From Gossypium raimondii (taxonomy: Eukaryota > Streptophyta > Magnoliopsida > Malvales > Malvaceae), in the NCBI RefSeq assembly GCF_025698545.1, contig NC_068571.1, positions 47,029,733 through 47,093,732 on the forward strand: a stretch of 64,000 nucleotides of DNA, given 5' to 3'. The translations under genes and the position numbers were made by a program. The notes under the pieces were generated by a model. The model searched no databases and was not told the DNA's origin. It saw only the letters and a list, made by a program, of their open reading frames with translations. Positions 37,241 through 49,100 of the stretch are shown in pieces. Within the stretch, counting starts at the first letter, position 1; every line of letters begins with the position of its first letter.

Positions 37241-40211
37241 TTAATCTGGAATCTTTATCTTACATGTAGCCAAAACCTTTTCACGGGTTTCTGGAGCAAG
37301 TTCTTTCAGAAAGTCTGATATGGTTAGTCTGTGCTGCTTCTTTAGCTCGTCTATCTCCATTTGCTGCTTTACCAGCATAGACTCGAGTGTCTCTGTTGTT
37401 ACCCTCACCACTGATTCGGTATCCTTTAATGGCTTACAGTTCTCTTTTGATGATGATTGCGTTCCATTACTGTCATCACTATCATCTCTGCCATTGTGAT
37501 GTGTGAACTCATTGTCGGGTCGCTCAAGTGAAGTACTACTGTTTATTTTCCCTTCGCTTTTGTAGCTATCATGTGATTGTTCATCAAGTCCAACCAAGTT
37601 ATCTGCTACAAAATCTACCTGAGAAGCAATGTGAGAAACACCAAAACTGGCTGGAGAGTTTCCACTAGCTGCCTTTGGTGGGTCAGACCAGTATCTTCGA
37701 CCCGAAGGTAATCTCTCTAGTGAAAGACGACCTGGAGATGAGGTTCCATCACCCTTATTTTCAGAGATACAGTTACCAGAATTTGCAATTTCACCAAAAC
37801 AATCAGTGGGAGTTTCATTTGGAACCCAATTGGGAATATGGGACCGGATTTCGGATTCAATCATTTCGGAAATTGTTGGAACATCTTGATCTGTTAAATC
37901 CAATTCCTCAACCATTTCACTGGCAACAGCAGTCGCTGTATCTGCTTCAATATCAAAAGGGAAATGGATGTTGCGAATTTGACCTAGGACCATGTCGAAG
38001 CATTTCCGTTTTCAATAAGAGAAACATCTACAAATGCTCATGAATGAAATATTGCCTACCATGAAAGGAATATGAAGAAAAAGCAGCCAAAAGGTATGAA
38101 CATATGAGAGAGAATGAGAAAGACCTGTAGAATCTGTTATCCTAAGTTTCAGAAATATCGTGTTAACGTCTTTCCTTTGACCTTGCACTTTGACATCCAC
38201 ACTCGTCTCCGATTGAAGATCCTTGGTATTTCCCCTGAAATTAGTCGGATCAGAAGTACTATCTGCATTTATCATATGAAAATGTGAGGCCCAAAATACT
38301 GAAACCTTTCAAGCTCCAAAAAAGCTCCTCAATTCTACCTGAAGAAGATTGAGCTTTGGGTCGTAAAGAACGACCTACACTGTCATTTTCCTCATCAGGT
38401 TGGAGAAATGGATCCCCTAAAAGTTCCTTCGCAGACAACCGTTCCGAGGCTTTAGCAATACATTTTTCAATAAATAACTTCACTCCAGGATCGGTCACTT
38501 TTGCCAATGATGCTGGCTTTATTCCCTGCCCAAGGAAGGAACGAACCATGAAAATCATGTAGCATTGTTTGCACCATCAACACATTAAATTTAACTCTAC
38601 CATAGAAAATGTTGATAACACAATTTGGTTCAATTTAATACTCAAGACTATACGAACTATATTCTGAGGGAATCAACATTTTTCAGGAACTTGTTATCGA
38701 ATTGTGCCTAAACTTCTTCAGCAAAAGATGCATCCATGTGTGATGAGTTTATATTTGATACACCATTATACACTGACAGTGAATAGAATATGTCGAAACC
38801 TCATAATTAAGCAACATAAAAATAAATGTTAAAAAACAGGAAAGATCAAGAATGCCTTACTGATGTCACTTTCTTGAATATTTGAGCTGCATTAGTGCAT
38901 TCAACATATGGATACTCGAAGGTCACTAACTCCAGCAAACACATGCCGAAAGCATAAATATCTACAAGCTCATTATATTCCTCCTCATAGAGTTCTGGTG
39001 CCATAAACTCAGGTGTACCTACATCACATTAACAATTGCTTTACTATTTGTACTCGAAATCTTTGATGGCTATGTATGCTTCAGTATTGCCAGTTATTAA
39101 GCACATGATCCGTACCAATAACACTATGTGCAGAACGAGCTTGGCGAAGAATAGCAGCCAATCCTAGATCTCCGATCTTGACTTCACCTTGGTTACCATT
39201 CACAAAGATGTTATCACATTTTAGATCCCTATGAATCACCGGGGGATCGTGACTATGAAGATAAAGAAGACCCTCCAAGATCTGCTTAGACCATTTTTTC
39301 AATGCCCTCAAATCAACATGCTTATGCTTCTTTCGATACCTACATGATCGAGCACAAGCTTTTCAATGAAGCCAAAACGACATACAAAATTCCAAACACA
39401 CGAAAGGATATACAGAACTTACTGTCGCAAGGTTCCTGAAGTGAAAATCTCAGTGATGAAGTTGATATTTTCATTCTTGGTATCAACCCAGGAATTGTAA
39501 AATTTAATTATATTCTTATGCTTCAAAGTTTTGAGCAAATGAACTTCCGAATAAAGACGCTCCAAATCTTCCGAGTTTCGCAATAAATCCGTGACCTTAA
39601 CCTGATTCCATGCTACTTCTATACCTTCAAGTTCATCAAATGCCTTATATCTAAGTTCCCACAACTTAATCAAGGATTAAACAATAGCTTAAACTCACAA
39701 ATTAACCCTCAAAATACATTCATAATACAATGAAAAACCTCACAAATGAAGCCTAAAAAATGTATTCATATATACCTTCATGTTCATCAAATGCATTATA
39801 TCTAAGTTCCCAAATTACGCCTCAAAATACATTCAAATACAAACAAATAAACTATGAAAAACAGAGGAAATTAAAAAGGATACACTTTTTTGAAAGCTCC
39901 TCTTCCCAGAACCTCCTTGTACTGCAAATAATCAATTCAAAAAACACAAAAGTTAAAGACAACCCATTAAAGGTAACATTAATTAAGGCTAACACCCAAA
40001 TGCAAATAAAGATCAAATATAAATCAAATGAGCTTCATTCTAAAATGGAAAACTTCGTTTAAATCAAACAGCAAACCATTAATAAAATTTTAAAAAAATG
40101 AAATGAAACAGTGATAAAACTAACCCGACCGTAACGACCTGTAGGATCAACCTCGACGAATTCAACATCTGAATCATCTCGTTCTTGGTCGGACGTTGTT
40201 TCTGGCGGCAT
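37241..40211 (-). CDS. WNK (with-no-lysine) serine/threonine protein kinase
   Basis: Minus-strand exons: 40211-40125, 39921-39884, 39650-39423, 39339-39116, 39018-38861, 38525-38339, 38262-38125, 37983-37241; frame closes at 600 aa. The kinase domain covers about residues 24-285. The diagnostic trait is visible: the beta-3 position reads EVAWNQV, with Asn57 where other kinases have Lys, while Lys40 in GRGAFKKVY takes its place. The catalytic loop HRDLKCDN (Asp156), DLG (Asp175) and GTPEFMAPE are intact. A second conserved block follows the kinase ([35 protein letters not shown]), typical of plant WNKs, and a short coiled coil lies near the end ([12 protein letters not shown]). Wording is closest in my memory to AtWNK3-type proteins, but the number is not assigned. 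Plant WNKs act in flowering time, clock and abscisic-acid responses. Confidence 0.95.
39772..39802 (-). pseudogene. Copied 5' end of WNK exon 3 inside intron 2
   Basis: Within the intron between exons 2 and 3, the sequence at about 39772-39810 repeats the acceptor and first codons of exon 3 (39621-39660) at a spacing of 151 bp. It has a few changes: KAFDELEG becomes NAFDEHEG. The CTTAG acceptor is kept. A further shared tract (CTCAAAATACATTCA) shows the copy is part of a local tandem duplication. Confidence 0.75.
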
Positions 40212-40489
40212 TCTTGTATTTTTGTAAACCCAGAAAAAAATTTACAATAAAATTCAAAGTTCTTTAAAGAAATTTTCAATTTTTATCTCTATGTTTATTC
40301 GAAAAATGGAAAAGAAAAAAAAACCCAAAGTCGTGGATTCAAAGAAAAATAAATAGAAATTCGAGAAAGAAAAGGTGATGGGGATAGAGATTGGAAATGG
40401 AGTTCGTTTCGTCAAAGAGAAGCGTTTAAATATGGTTCAGGCCATTAGCAAACCGACTGTGACTGATTGACTCTCGCTAAAATAAAAAA

Positions 40490-41015
40490 GATTAAATTCT
40501 ACTATTAGTCCCTGTACTTTATGAAAGTTATAAATTTAGTCTCTATACATTTATTTGATCACTTTTGGTCATGTACTTTTCGAATTTAGAATTTCAATCC
40601 TTATCCAACGATTACTATTGAATTCATTAAGATATGTTTTTCCATCTTCAAAATATAATGCAACAAAGATGTTACCATATGTGTAATGCGACGTCGGTTT
40701 GTTATTTCTACATATTATTTATTAAAAATTCAGTTAATTGATTAATGATTGTGGTTTACATCAAAATTAAAATTTCAGAATTCAAAATTACAGGGTTGCA
40801 AAACGATCTAAAGGGAGAATATGAATTAAATCTACATCTGTATACATAATACATGAGTAGTAATTGAATTTAACCAAACAAATTTACTATTACTGTTTGG
40901 GTCAGACTGAAATTGACCAATTTGAAAAATATAGAGACTAAAGTTGATCAAATTAAAGTATAGAGACTAAATTTACAATTTTATAAAGTAGAGGGACTAA
41001 TAGTAAAATTTAACC
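40490..41015. mobile_element. MULE-like MITE upstream of the WNK gene
   Basis: Ends read GATTAAATTCTACTATTAG (left) and, in reverse, GGTTAAATTTTACTATTAG (right), continuing with AGTCCCT and TAAATTTAGTCTCTATAC blocks for about 80 bp. Flanks AATAAAAAA (40481-40489) and AATAAAAAT (41016-41024) match 8 of 9, as expected of a MULE target duplication. 526 bp, no coding content. It lies about 280 bp before the WNK start codon, so in or beside its promoter. Confidence 0.75.
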
Positions 41016-41598
41016 AATAAAAATTAAACTTTTTAACCATTTTCCATTTTCTTTCAACTTTATAATCTGTTTTTTTTAGGAATAATTTTTGAGATTTCGA
41101 GAAGATTTATGTTTGTTTCTTTCTTAAGGGAAAAAAGATGGAAATAAAACAGAAAAAGAATAAAATATATAAATAAGATTGAGGATCTATTTCAAATATC
41201 AAAAAGTCAATTCATCAAAAAAATTAAAAAAGTCAACTTTCTACTAAGATTTTGCCACCTCATGCTGGGGCCCACCCATAGCTGTTGTATATGCTACGTG
41301 GTACCTTTATTTTATATACATATTTTTTACGCGCCAAACGGTTGCTGTTCCATGAAATTAAAACGAGAAGCAAAAGAAATGTGCAACTTTTTCCTTTTCC
41401 AAATTCAACCTTAGTTTTTTTTTTTTTTTTAATCTTTTTAATTAGGTTGATGTTGTTATTATTGTAATAATTCGGAGGATACGGATTCAAGTTCACTTAA
41501 CTATATTTATTTTCGGGTTAAAAAAATTATGAGTAGAAGTCGATATTATATCAAAATGATAATATTTTTAAATATAAATATACAACTAATAAATATTT

Positions 41599-42207
41599 GG
41601 GGTAATATTATTTTTGACAACTAGGTTCATTTAGATATTTATATTTTCTTCAATTCACTTTGGTACTTGAACTTGATAATTAGTTTTATTTTAATCTCTC
41701 ATCTTGAAAAATATAAAATTTAATGACATGGCACTTTGAGATTCAGATACAATGTTCTAATAATCAAACCAGTGATTGAATCGATCGATCATTGGTTTTT
41801 GATTCAATTGGTTTGATTGGTTCAAGTATTAAACCAATAATAATTAAATAAATAATTAAAAATTCATATTTTTTTAGAAAATTATTAAACTGGTTCAACT
41901 TGTTCAACTACTAGTTTTTGTCTTAGTTTTAGATTTTTTTTATAGTTTCGAGCTGTTTTCAATTCAATCAATTCAACCCCTTTATTTGGACCAGTATACC
42001 GATCAATTCAGTGTCCAATCGGTCTGACCAACCAATTCAGTCATGTTCTAAAAACATTAGTTACATCATCAAATCTTGATGAAATCCAAGTTCATGGGCC
42101 AAAATGAATCTAATTGTCAAGTTCAGGAACCAAAAGGAACAAGAAAAAGTATAGATACTAAATTGAACCTAATTGGCAAATTTAAGGGCCAAAACTTATA
42201 TTATCCC
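41599..42207. mobile_element. Second MULE-like MITE
   Basis: The left end GGGGTAATATTATTTTTG and the right end in reverse GGGATAATATAAGTTTTGG are inverted repeats that continue through AACTAGGTTCA/AATTAGGTTCA and CTTGAACTTGATAATTAG/CCTGAACTTGACAATTAG. Flanks TAAATATTT (41590-41598) and TAAATATCT (42208-42216) match 8 of 9. About 609 bp and non-coding. The centre contains GGTTCAA-type repeat text, perhaps an older insertion. Confidence 0.75.
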
Positions 42208-42216
42208 TAAATATCT

Positions 42217-45200
42217 TAATATTTTATATATTTACTTTTTAAAATTAATTTCATGCTTACTAATATGTTCCCCAGACATTTACACCCATCTCAAATCTTA
42301 AAACTATCATTATTACATAGATTTAGTTGAATATCATATTGACTAATAATTTCTTGCTTTCATAATGATATATCCCTTCCTTAATTAAATTTTTTCACAT
42401 CCATCTCTTACAAAACCAAAATTATATGTCAACTAGTTGACTCTTTGAATTGAGTTTAATTAATTAACTAGTTTGAGTTGATTTTGGTTGGAGTTAATGG
42501 TATTGTTAAGTAAAATTATGATTAATTATTTTATTTATCAATTAAATTACTCTTAATGATTTTTATATATTATAATTTTTAAGTGGTTTGTGATCGTTTG
42601 AGGAGTCAATAATGATAACAAGCCCCCTCAATAGGTTTGATATTAGGCTTAAAGTGTTTATGTTCAATTTTATCCTGATTTTGTCGAGGAAACGCCATCA
42701 CGAATAAGAAAACATCAACATTTCCTATGCGCTTATTCACTCTTTTGTGAACCATCACGATTTTCGATGAAATTTAAGAATGAAATCGAACACATATTCT
42801 AATCCAACACTAGATCTGTTGTAGAAGTCTATCGACTCTTGATGAATGACACTTCACAAACTTTTCACCAATAGATCAAAATCCCACAAACAAATATGTG
42901 TATATATCTCAAAAGAAAATTTAGGAAGGGATAAATCTATAGACACATAAAAGAGCATGAGCATGATAACAAAGAATTAATAAAATGCATTTACTGTATA
43001 TATATCTAACTTTTTCTTTTATATTTTATTTTAAGAGTGAAGAAATGGTAGAACCGTACAAGTTTAAGGTTACGGATGGTTCAAGTTATTTCCATATTTT
43101 TGTATATATAATTGAGAAATGTAAAACTTTTTTTTTTGTATCCAATAGGATGTAGTATTTTTATATACAAATAAAGGGTGAGTATATGATATTTTGGTAG
43201 TGTATTTTTTTTATTTTACGAGCAATTTTAAAATTTGACACGTATCTTTTTTAAAAATATTTTACTATATTATTATAGGATACTTGTAGAGTTTAAAAAC
43301 TCCGCTTGCGTGTACAAAATCATTTCCATAAATAAATAGAAAATTAATTGATGCAAGCAAAAGTTTAAGATAACCATTAAAAACATCATGATAAATTTAG
43401 CCCTTAATATTTGAAAAGAGTCGAATTTAATCATTAACACTTCAAAAGTATCAAATTACCTTTTCTTTTAATGAAAATACGGAATAAAATATTACATTTT
43501 TAATGTGACAGCTCGTGTAGCCATCCAAGTATTTTTTTTAAAATTTTATTAATTTTAAAATATTAATATTGGGAAAAGGAAAGAAAAGAAATGGGTTAGT
43601 GGATAATAGGAACAGCAATTGTGAAGACATAAAGAAGAAAAGGTAGTGGAAAAAAAGAAAGGATAAAATGATAAAATGAAATGTTAATGGGGGGGTTGCA
43701 ATCATGATAAATGGCTAAGCTTCCCACAACCAACCATAACCTACATTCATACTTGTCCCTACCAACACCAACAAAATAATTTGCCCCAAGTAAGGACACA
43801 GTTTAAATTTTAAGTGCTCTTGGGTAAGACAAACTAAAGTTGTGTATTTATTTTTTTTTCAATGAGGAAGGGTTAAAAGAAATGAGAAATAGGAAAGAAA
43901 ATACAAAATATATATTCTTATTTCTTTAATGTGTTTAAATAAAATAAATTGATAATTATTTGATACTGAATTTTTAATTTCATGAGCAAAGTTAAAAAGC
44001 CGTAATATGTTTTTAATTGATATTTGAAAATAAGAAATAAATAAATGAGATAAATCTCAAAATAGGAGAGAAAGTTTCTTCAAGTCAAGTCTCGCTCATA
44101 TATAATGGATATAAATACTCTTATGATTAAGTTTCAAGAGATCATTATCCAATCTCTCGTTTTCTTCGATGTTCATATAAGAAAATAAGCCATGTGACCA
44201 ACTTACTTTATTCTTGAGAGCTAGGTGTTATACAACTATTAAGTATATAGTAAATAAAGTAGGTTAGTATGCAATTCCTCGTATTCATTTAGTCAAATTT
44301 AAAGTTTCTCATGATTTCTTTTATTACCGATGATATAATATACTTTTTATTCTCTAAAAGAAGTATTTTTTATTTGCAATTATGTTCACAACATCAAGCA
44401 TAATTGGTTGGCTGATAATACAAGTGATGAGATTTTTTTTCAAATCTCTCTCTATTTCAATTCAACTGCTGTTTAGATGTGTCTCGTCAGGTTGAACCAT
44501 ATATGGTAATTAATTATATACTGAGACGACTAGCATGAAACTAAAACATTAAGAAACAGCCAAAGATCATAAGGGTATAACTTAATAGAGATCTCTAGTT
44601 GATTTTATAGATCTCACACAACTTAGAAGCAGAGATCAAATCTTCTACTACCCATATTGGTTGTATAATACACATATGGTATGAAACACATGCTACAATA
44701 TTACTCTCTTTTTCCTTGAAGCATATGTCTCTCTCCAAATTTTAGTAACATACAGGTGATCATTCATATAGACGTAATATCTAATTAAAGTCCATAAATC
44801 TACTTTTTTTTAAAAAATTCATTAATAAGAATTACACCTGATAAAAGATAAATAAAATTTTTTATTCTTATCACTTTAAAGTTTTAATCAAAGAGGCTCT
44901 ATTTTAAGCTCGAGCTTTCATTAAAACTTCTAATTTCAAAGCTTAAAGTTAACCTCATCTCAATGTAACAGTAAGCCATAGAAGTAATTTTCAATGTGAG
45001 AAATTATCTGTCAGACATACGTTTAGTGCTTTTAGCTCATGACATGTATGATTGAACCTAAATGAGGAATTGCAATATAGTCTAAATTTCCATCTCCTTT
45101 TATTTTCATTGCAAGTTGACTGGAATATATGTTTTATGTCTCATTGCTTGACATATCACCATCTTTTATATTAATTCAAGGTGGATCCCTTTGTTGCAAA

Positions 45201-46186
45201 AATAAATAATAAATTATTTGAATCATAAAAACTTTAAATATTTTTATATTATTCCACTTTAAATATATAATGTTAAATTTTTTTACATAATTAATCACAT
45301 GAATTCCAATTAATTTTAAAAATAATAAAATATTTATACAATATTTCAATTAATAAATACAATTAATCCGTGCATTGAAAAACAAAACCAATAATATTAT
45401 AAAAGAATTCCAAGAAAGACTATGATGTATTTCTTTCTTTTCTACGTATCCAAACACATAAAACCTTTATTCATTAGAAGATTATACTACCTGAAATCCA
45501 AAGTAAATATTAAATACAAATACATACATGGCATAAGCATATCATTTTTAGATATATTTTAATTAATATATGAATATATGGCCCCAAATACAAATGCTTA
45601 AATCCATATCATAAGCCTAGGGTACATGTGCACATGACCATAACATGTAATGTCTTCTTCCAAACAGATTCACATGTTATTAAGATGCATGCATGCTCTA
45701 TATATTAGTAACTTTTCAACTAGTCAAGCAACGACACATGCTTACATTAATTATTCGTTATTATTATTATCAATTCATATTTTTCTAAAAATATTCATTT
45801 ATGACACCTGTATCCAAAGCATATTAAGACAAGGGTATAATAAAACTTCTAAAGACCCTCATATATATGAGAAAACAAAACAAAAAAAAGAAAGAAAGAA
45901 AGAAAACCATATTCATATCCAACACTCACAGAACCACATTTCTTTTTAACACCCTTGTTATCAAAAGAATAAAACGCAGACCAAGAAGAGTTCATAGTTA
46001 TAAGCATAAATGTATGCTTTACCAGCTTGAGCTTGCTATGTTTTCAGCTGCAACAAGGATAGATTCAGAGTTTTTGTTTAATAGAACTAAAAAAAAAGAC
46101 AAAATATTAGAAGAAAACAAGATAATTAGAGCGATTTCTCAGCCAAAAATTCAATTTGAAGCCATGTTTGATTTCTTATTTAAAGA
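42217..46186. other. AT-rich intergenic stretch, no gene seen
   Basis: No ORF here has codon or splice support. The (AAAG)n run near 45884-45903 is a small microsatellite. A TAGAGTTTAAAAACTCC motif near 43287 resembles the stem motif seen near 56740. Confidence 0.55.
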
Positions 46187-49100
46187 TTATCTAAGAGCAT
46201 TCATCTTGTTCCTGAGATAGTAAAGCTTGGCTCTTCTCACTTTTTTCTTGTCCAGCACCTTTATCTCCTTTATGTTAGGGGAATACCTGTCATCCATTAC
46301 AAATCTTAATTAGCCAAAGTGTAAGCAAATTTATAAGATAATCATAAGCTATGCTACTCGGACTTTTTTTTTTTGAAATACCCATACAGGGTTGTTGATG
46401 TAACCCTCCAAAGATTCTCTAAATACATGAGAAATCTTAGAAAAAAACATATTCGTGTTTGGACACATACCTATATACAACACTCAAATCTAAGTCCAAG
46501 TAATATAGATCATTGGAACTAAAAGAATGTTTTCGAACTTCTTTCCATAGCAAATCACTTGTCAGTCATTTGAAATGGAAAGAACGCACAAGGTATAAGG
46601 ATTTAGGATTGTTGATACTAAGTAAGGCTTGGGAAGAAGGAAGAGTTGGAGTGGAGGGAGGTTCGCACAGGATTAGAAGTCCAGAGAGCCTAGAAGGAGT
46701 GTTTGTCCCTTTCTCCTAACGAATATATAGATATTCATAGGACAGGTGTCCTACCAGTACTTGAGAGCTGGATCACGTGGTCTAGCCTACACGTGTGTTA
46801 GGATTTTGGCTCTTAAGTCACGCTGTTTCACAAGGTTCTCCTAGTATGTATAATGATGGGTCAGCGTACTTCACAAATGGCAGATGGTCCATGCCAAGGT
46901 TCCTGTTATTGGTGAGGTGGTGAGCTTTGGCTCTTAAGTCACGCTGTTTCACAAGGTTCTCCTAGTATGTATAACGATGGGTTAGCGTACTTCACAAATG
47001 GCAGATGGTCCATGCCAAGGTTCCTGTTATTGGTGAGGTGGTGAGCTTTGGCAGGATGAACATCTGATGTGGTTCCATTGAAGCAGGGTAAGGCACATAC
47101 CAAGGATATTATGAGAAATCACAAAAATCACCTAGAATTCTTGGTTAGCAATTGTGATAAAACAAGCATGCCAGAAAGAACGAAAATAAACAGGCTATTT
47201 TATTTGGTCGTAAAACAGAAATGATTCTCATGGCTGAACCTAAATCTGAATTGGAGGATGAAAGGATGCAGTTAAAATTAAACCATTCATTAGGGGTGCT
47301 TGTTTCTAGTTTGGATAAGAGGCATTGTGCATGTCCATATTTATTATAGAATCTCTTAGGACTGATAAAGTTGAATAACAAAAACTCCTATATGAAAGCT
47401 GGTTTACAGAAACAACTATTGGGAGTATTAGATTAGATACACTCAGTTATGAATACAAGAACTAGATCGAGTCACAACACGATTGATGGTAAAGTCAAAT
47501 TCAATTGTCTTCCCTTTACCTCGGTTCCTGTAACAACTCAGTTCATCAAAGGGAAATTGAAACCTTGGAACTTGTTAGAGAGTGACTGAAATCTCTTTAG
47601 GGTTTTTGATAAAAGTTCTGCCTAGGTTTTATTATTCCATATGTCCTTTTAAATAAGGACTGGACTTATCACATAACTAAGACCCTATTCTAAAAAGGAA
47701 ATAGAACTACTGAAATAAAAGTAGAGTAAAAGAACCTAAGGGGAAAAAAAGAGTAAAAGCACAATTGAGCCTTAACTAAAGAATCCAAATTAACAACGTA
47801 GGTTTGGCCCATAACATTACCAACCTCCAGCAAAAAGAACTAGTCCTCAAGCTTGAAATTATGATTTCTGGCCAAAAGAACTTCTAACATTGATGCCTAA
47901 ATGTATATGGTTCATCGCAATTACAACACAGGCCATTTGTCTTTCTCTCTGTCATTTCTTCCATTGATTATAAAAGTGGTAGATGAACTTACAAAGTTCG
48001 CTCAAATAGTTCCCCCTAATTGATTGTCACCCTCATTACCTTGCCAAGTTCCTCTGCAGTTATTTCTGACATGTAGCATTTGTTGCTTCCACTGAAAAGC
48101 TCTAGCGAGACTCATAGCCATGTCTAAAGCAAGAGGCTTGTGCGTTTGAACATCCAATTGAATGGCATCATCCTGCCATGAATAACCCAACATGTTGGTC
48201 TACCTGAATGTACTAGCTAGCTCGTGCTAGCTTCTCTTGGAATTGTCGCAAATAAAATTCCACTGTTCTTGTTTGTTTCAAACTAACCAAATCTCCTAAA
48301 GGGTTGCTGCCTACCGGAGGACCTAAACGAAAGGAGCAGTAATTACAAAATTCTAGCCAGTTCATCACATGCCCCTCCAGTGTAATCTAATAACACCGAA
48401 GTTCTCTCTCCCCCAACATGTGGAAGGCTGCCAAACTTACCTTGCCTGTCTCATTAGTCTGTTGATATTCAAAAAATTGTTTGCACCCACGCAACTAGAT
48501 CAAAGGACTCGACCCATCAAAAGTAGAGAAATCCAATTTTGAATACCTAGAAACAGCTCCCCCAATTGGTGAAATGACACCACCTTGCAGTGGCGGCACC
48601 ATGCCTCCTCCAACAGCCAGTGGGAAAGGCGCTTGGTCTAGTCCAGTTGCAATACTACTTGCACTACCATCCCCAATTATTGCTTTACCCAAATAATAAA
48701 TTAGGGTTCTGATTTGTTAGTGGAAGAGAGTTTTCATCTGTTCCTAGAATTGTAGAGTCATTTGCTGAAGGTGGTTGTCTACACAGCCTTTTAGCTTGGT
48801 AAACCTAGCTTCATCAGGGATTCTGACATAGCTTGCTCTTCTTGTAACAACATAGTACATCGTTGCCACTTGTGGTAGGCTTTGGTACCAAATTGTTATG
48901 ATAGTACATCATTGCCTATTGTGATAGGCTTTGGTACCAAATTGTTATGAATACACAAACAAGATTGAGTCACAGCGTGATCGATGGGAAAGTTAAAGTC
49001 AATTGTCCTCCCTTTATCTCAATTCCTGTAACAATTTATTGTGATTGATAGTTTAACTCTTCAAAGGGAGACTAAAACCTTAGGACTCGTTAGAGAGAGA

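Noticed and set aside
45650..46220. Overlapping ORFs near the bL19 3' end
   Set aside because: Low-complexity lysine-rich frames downstream of the gene; one overlaps the last bL19 exon in antisense.
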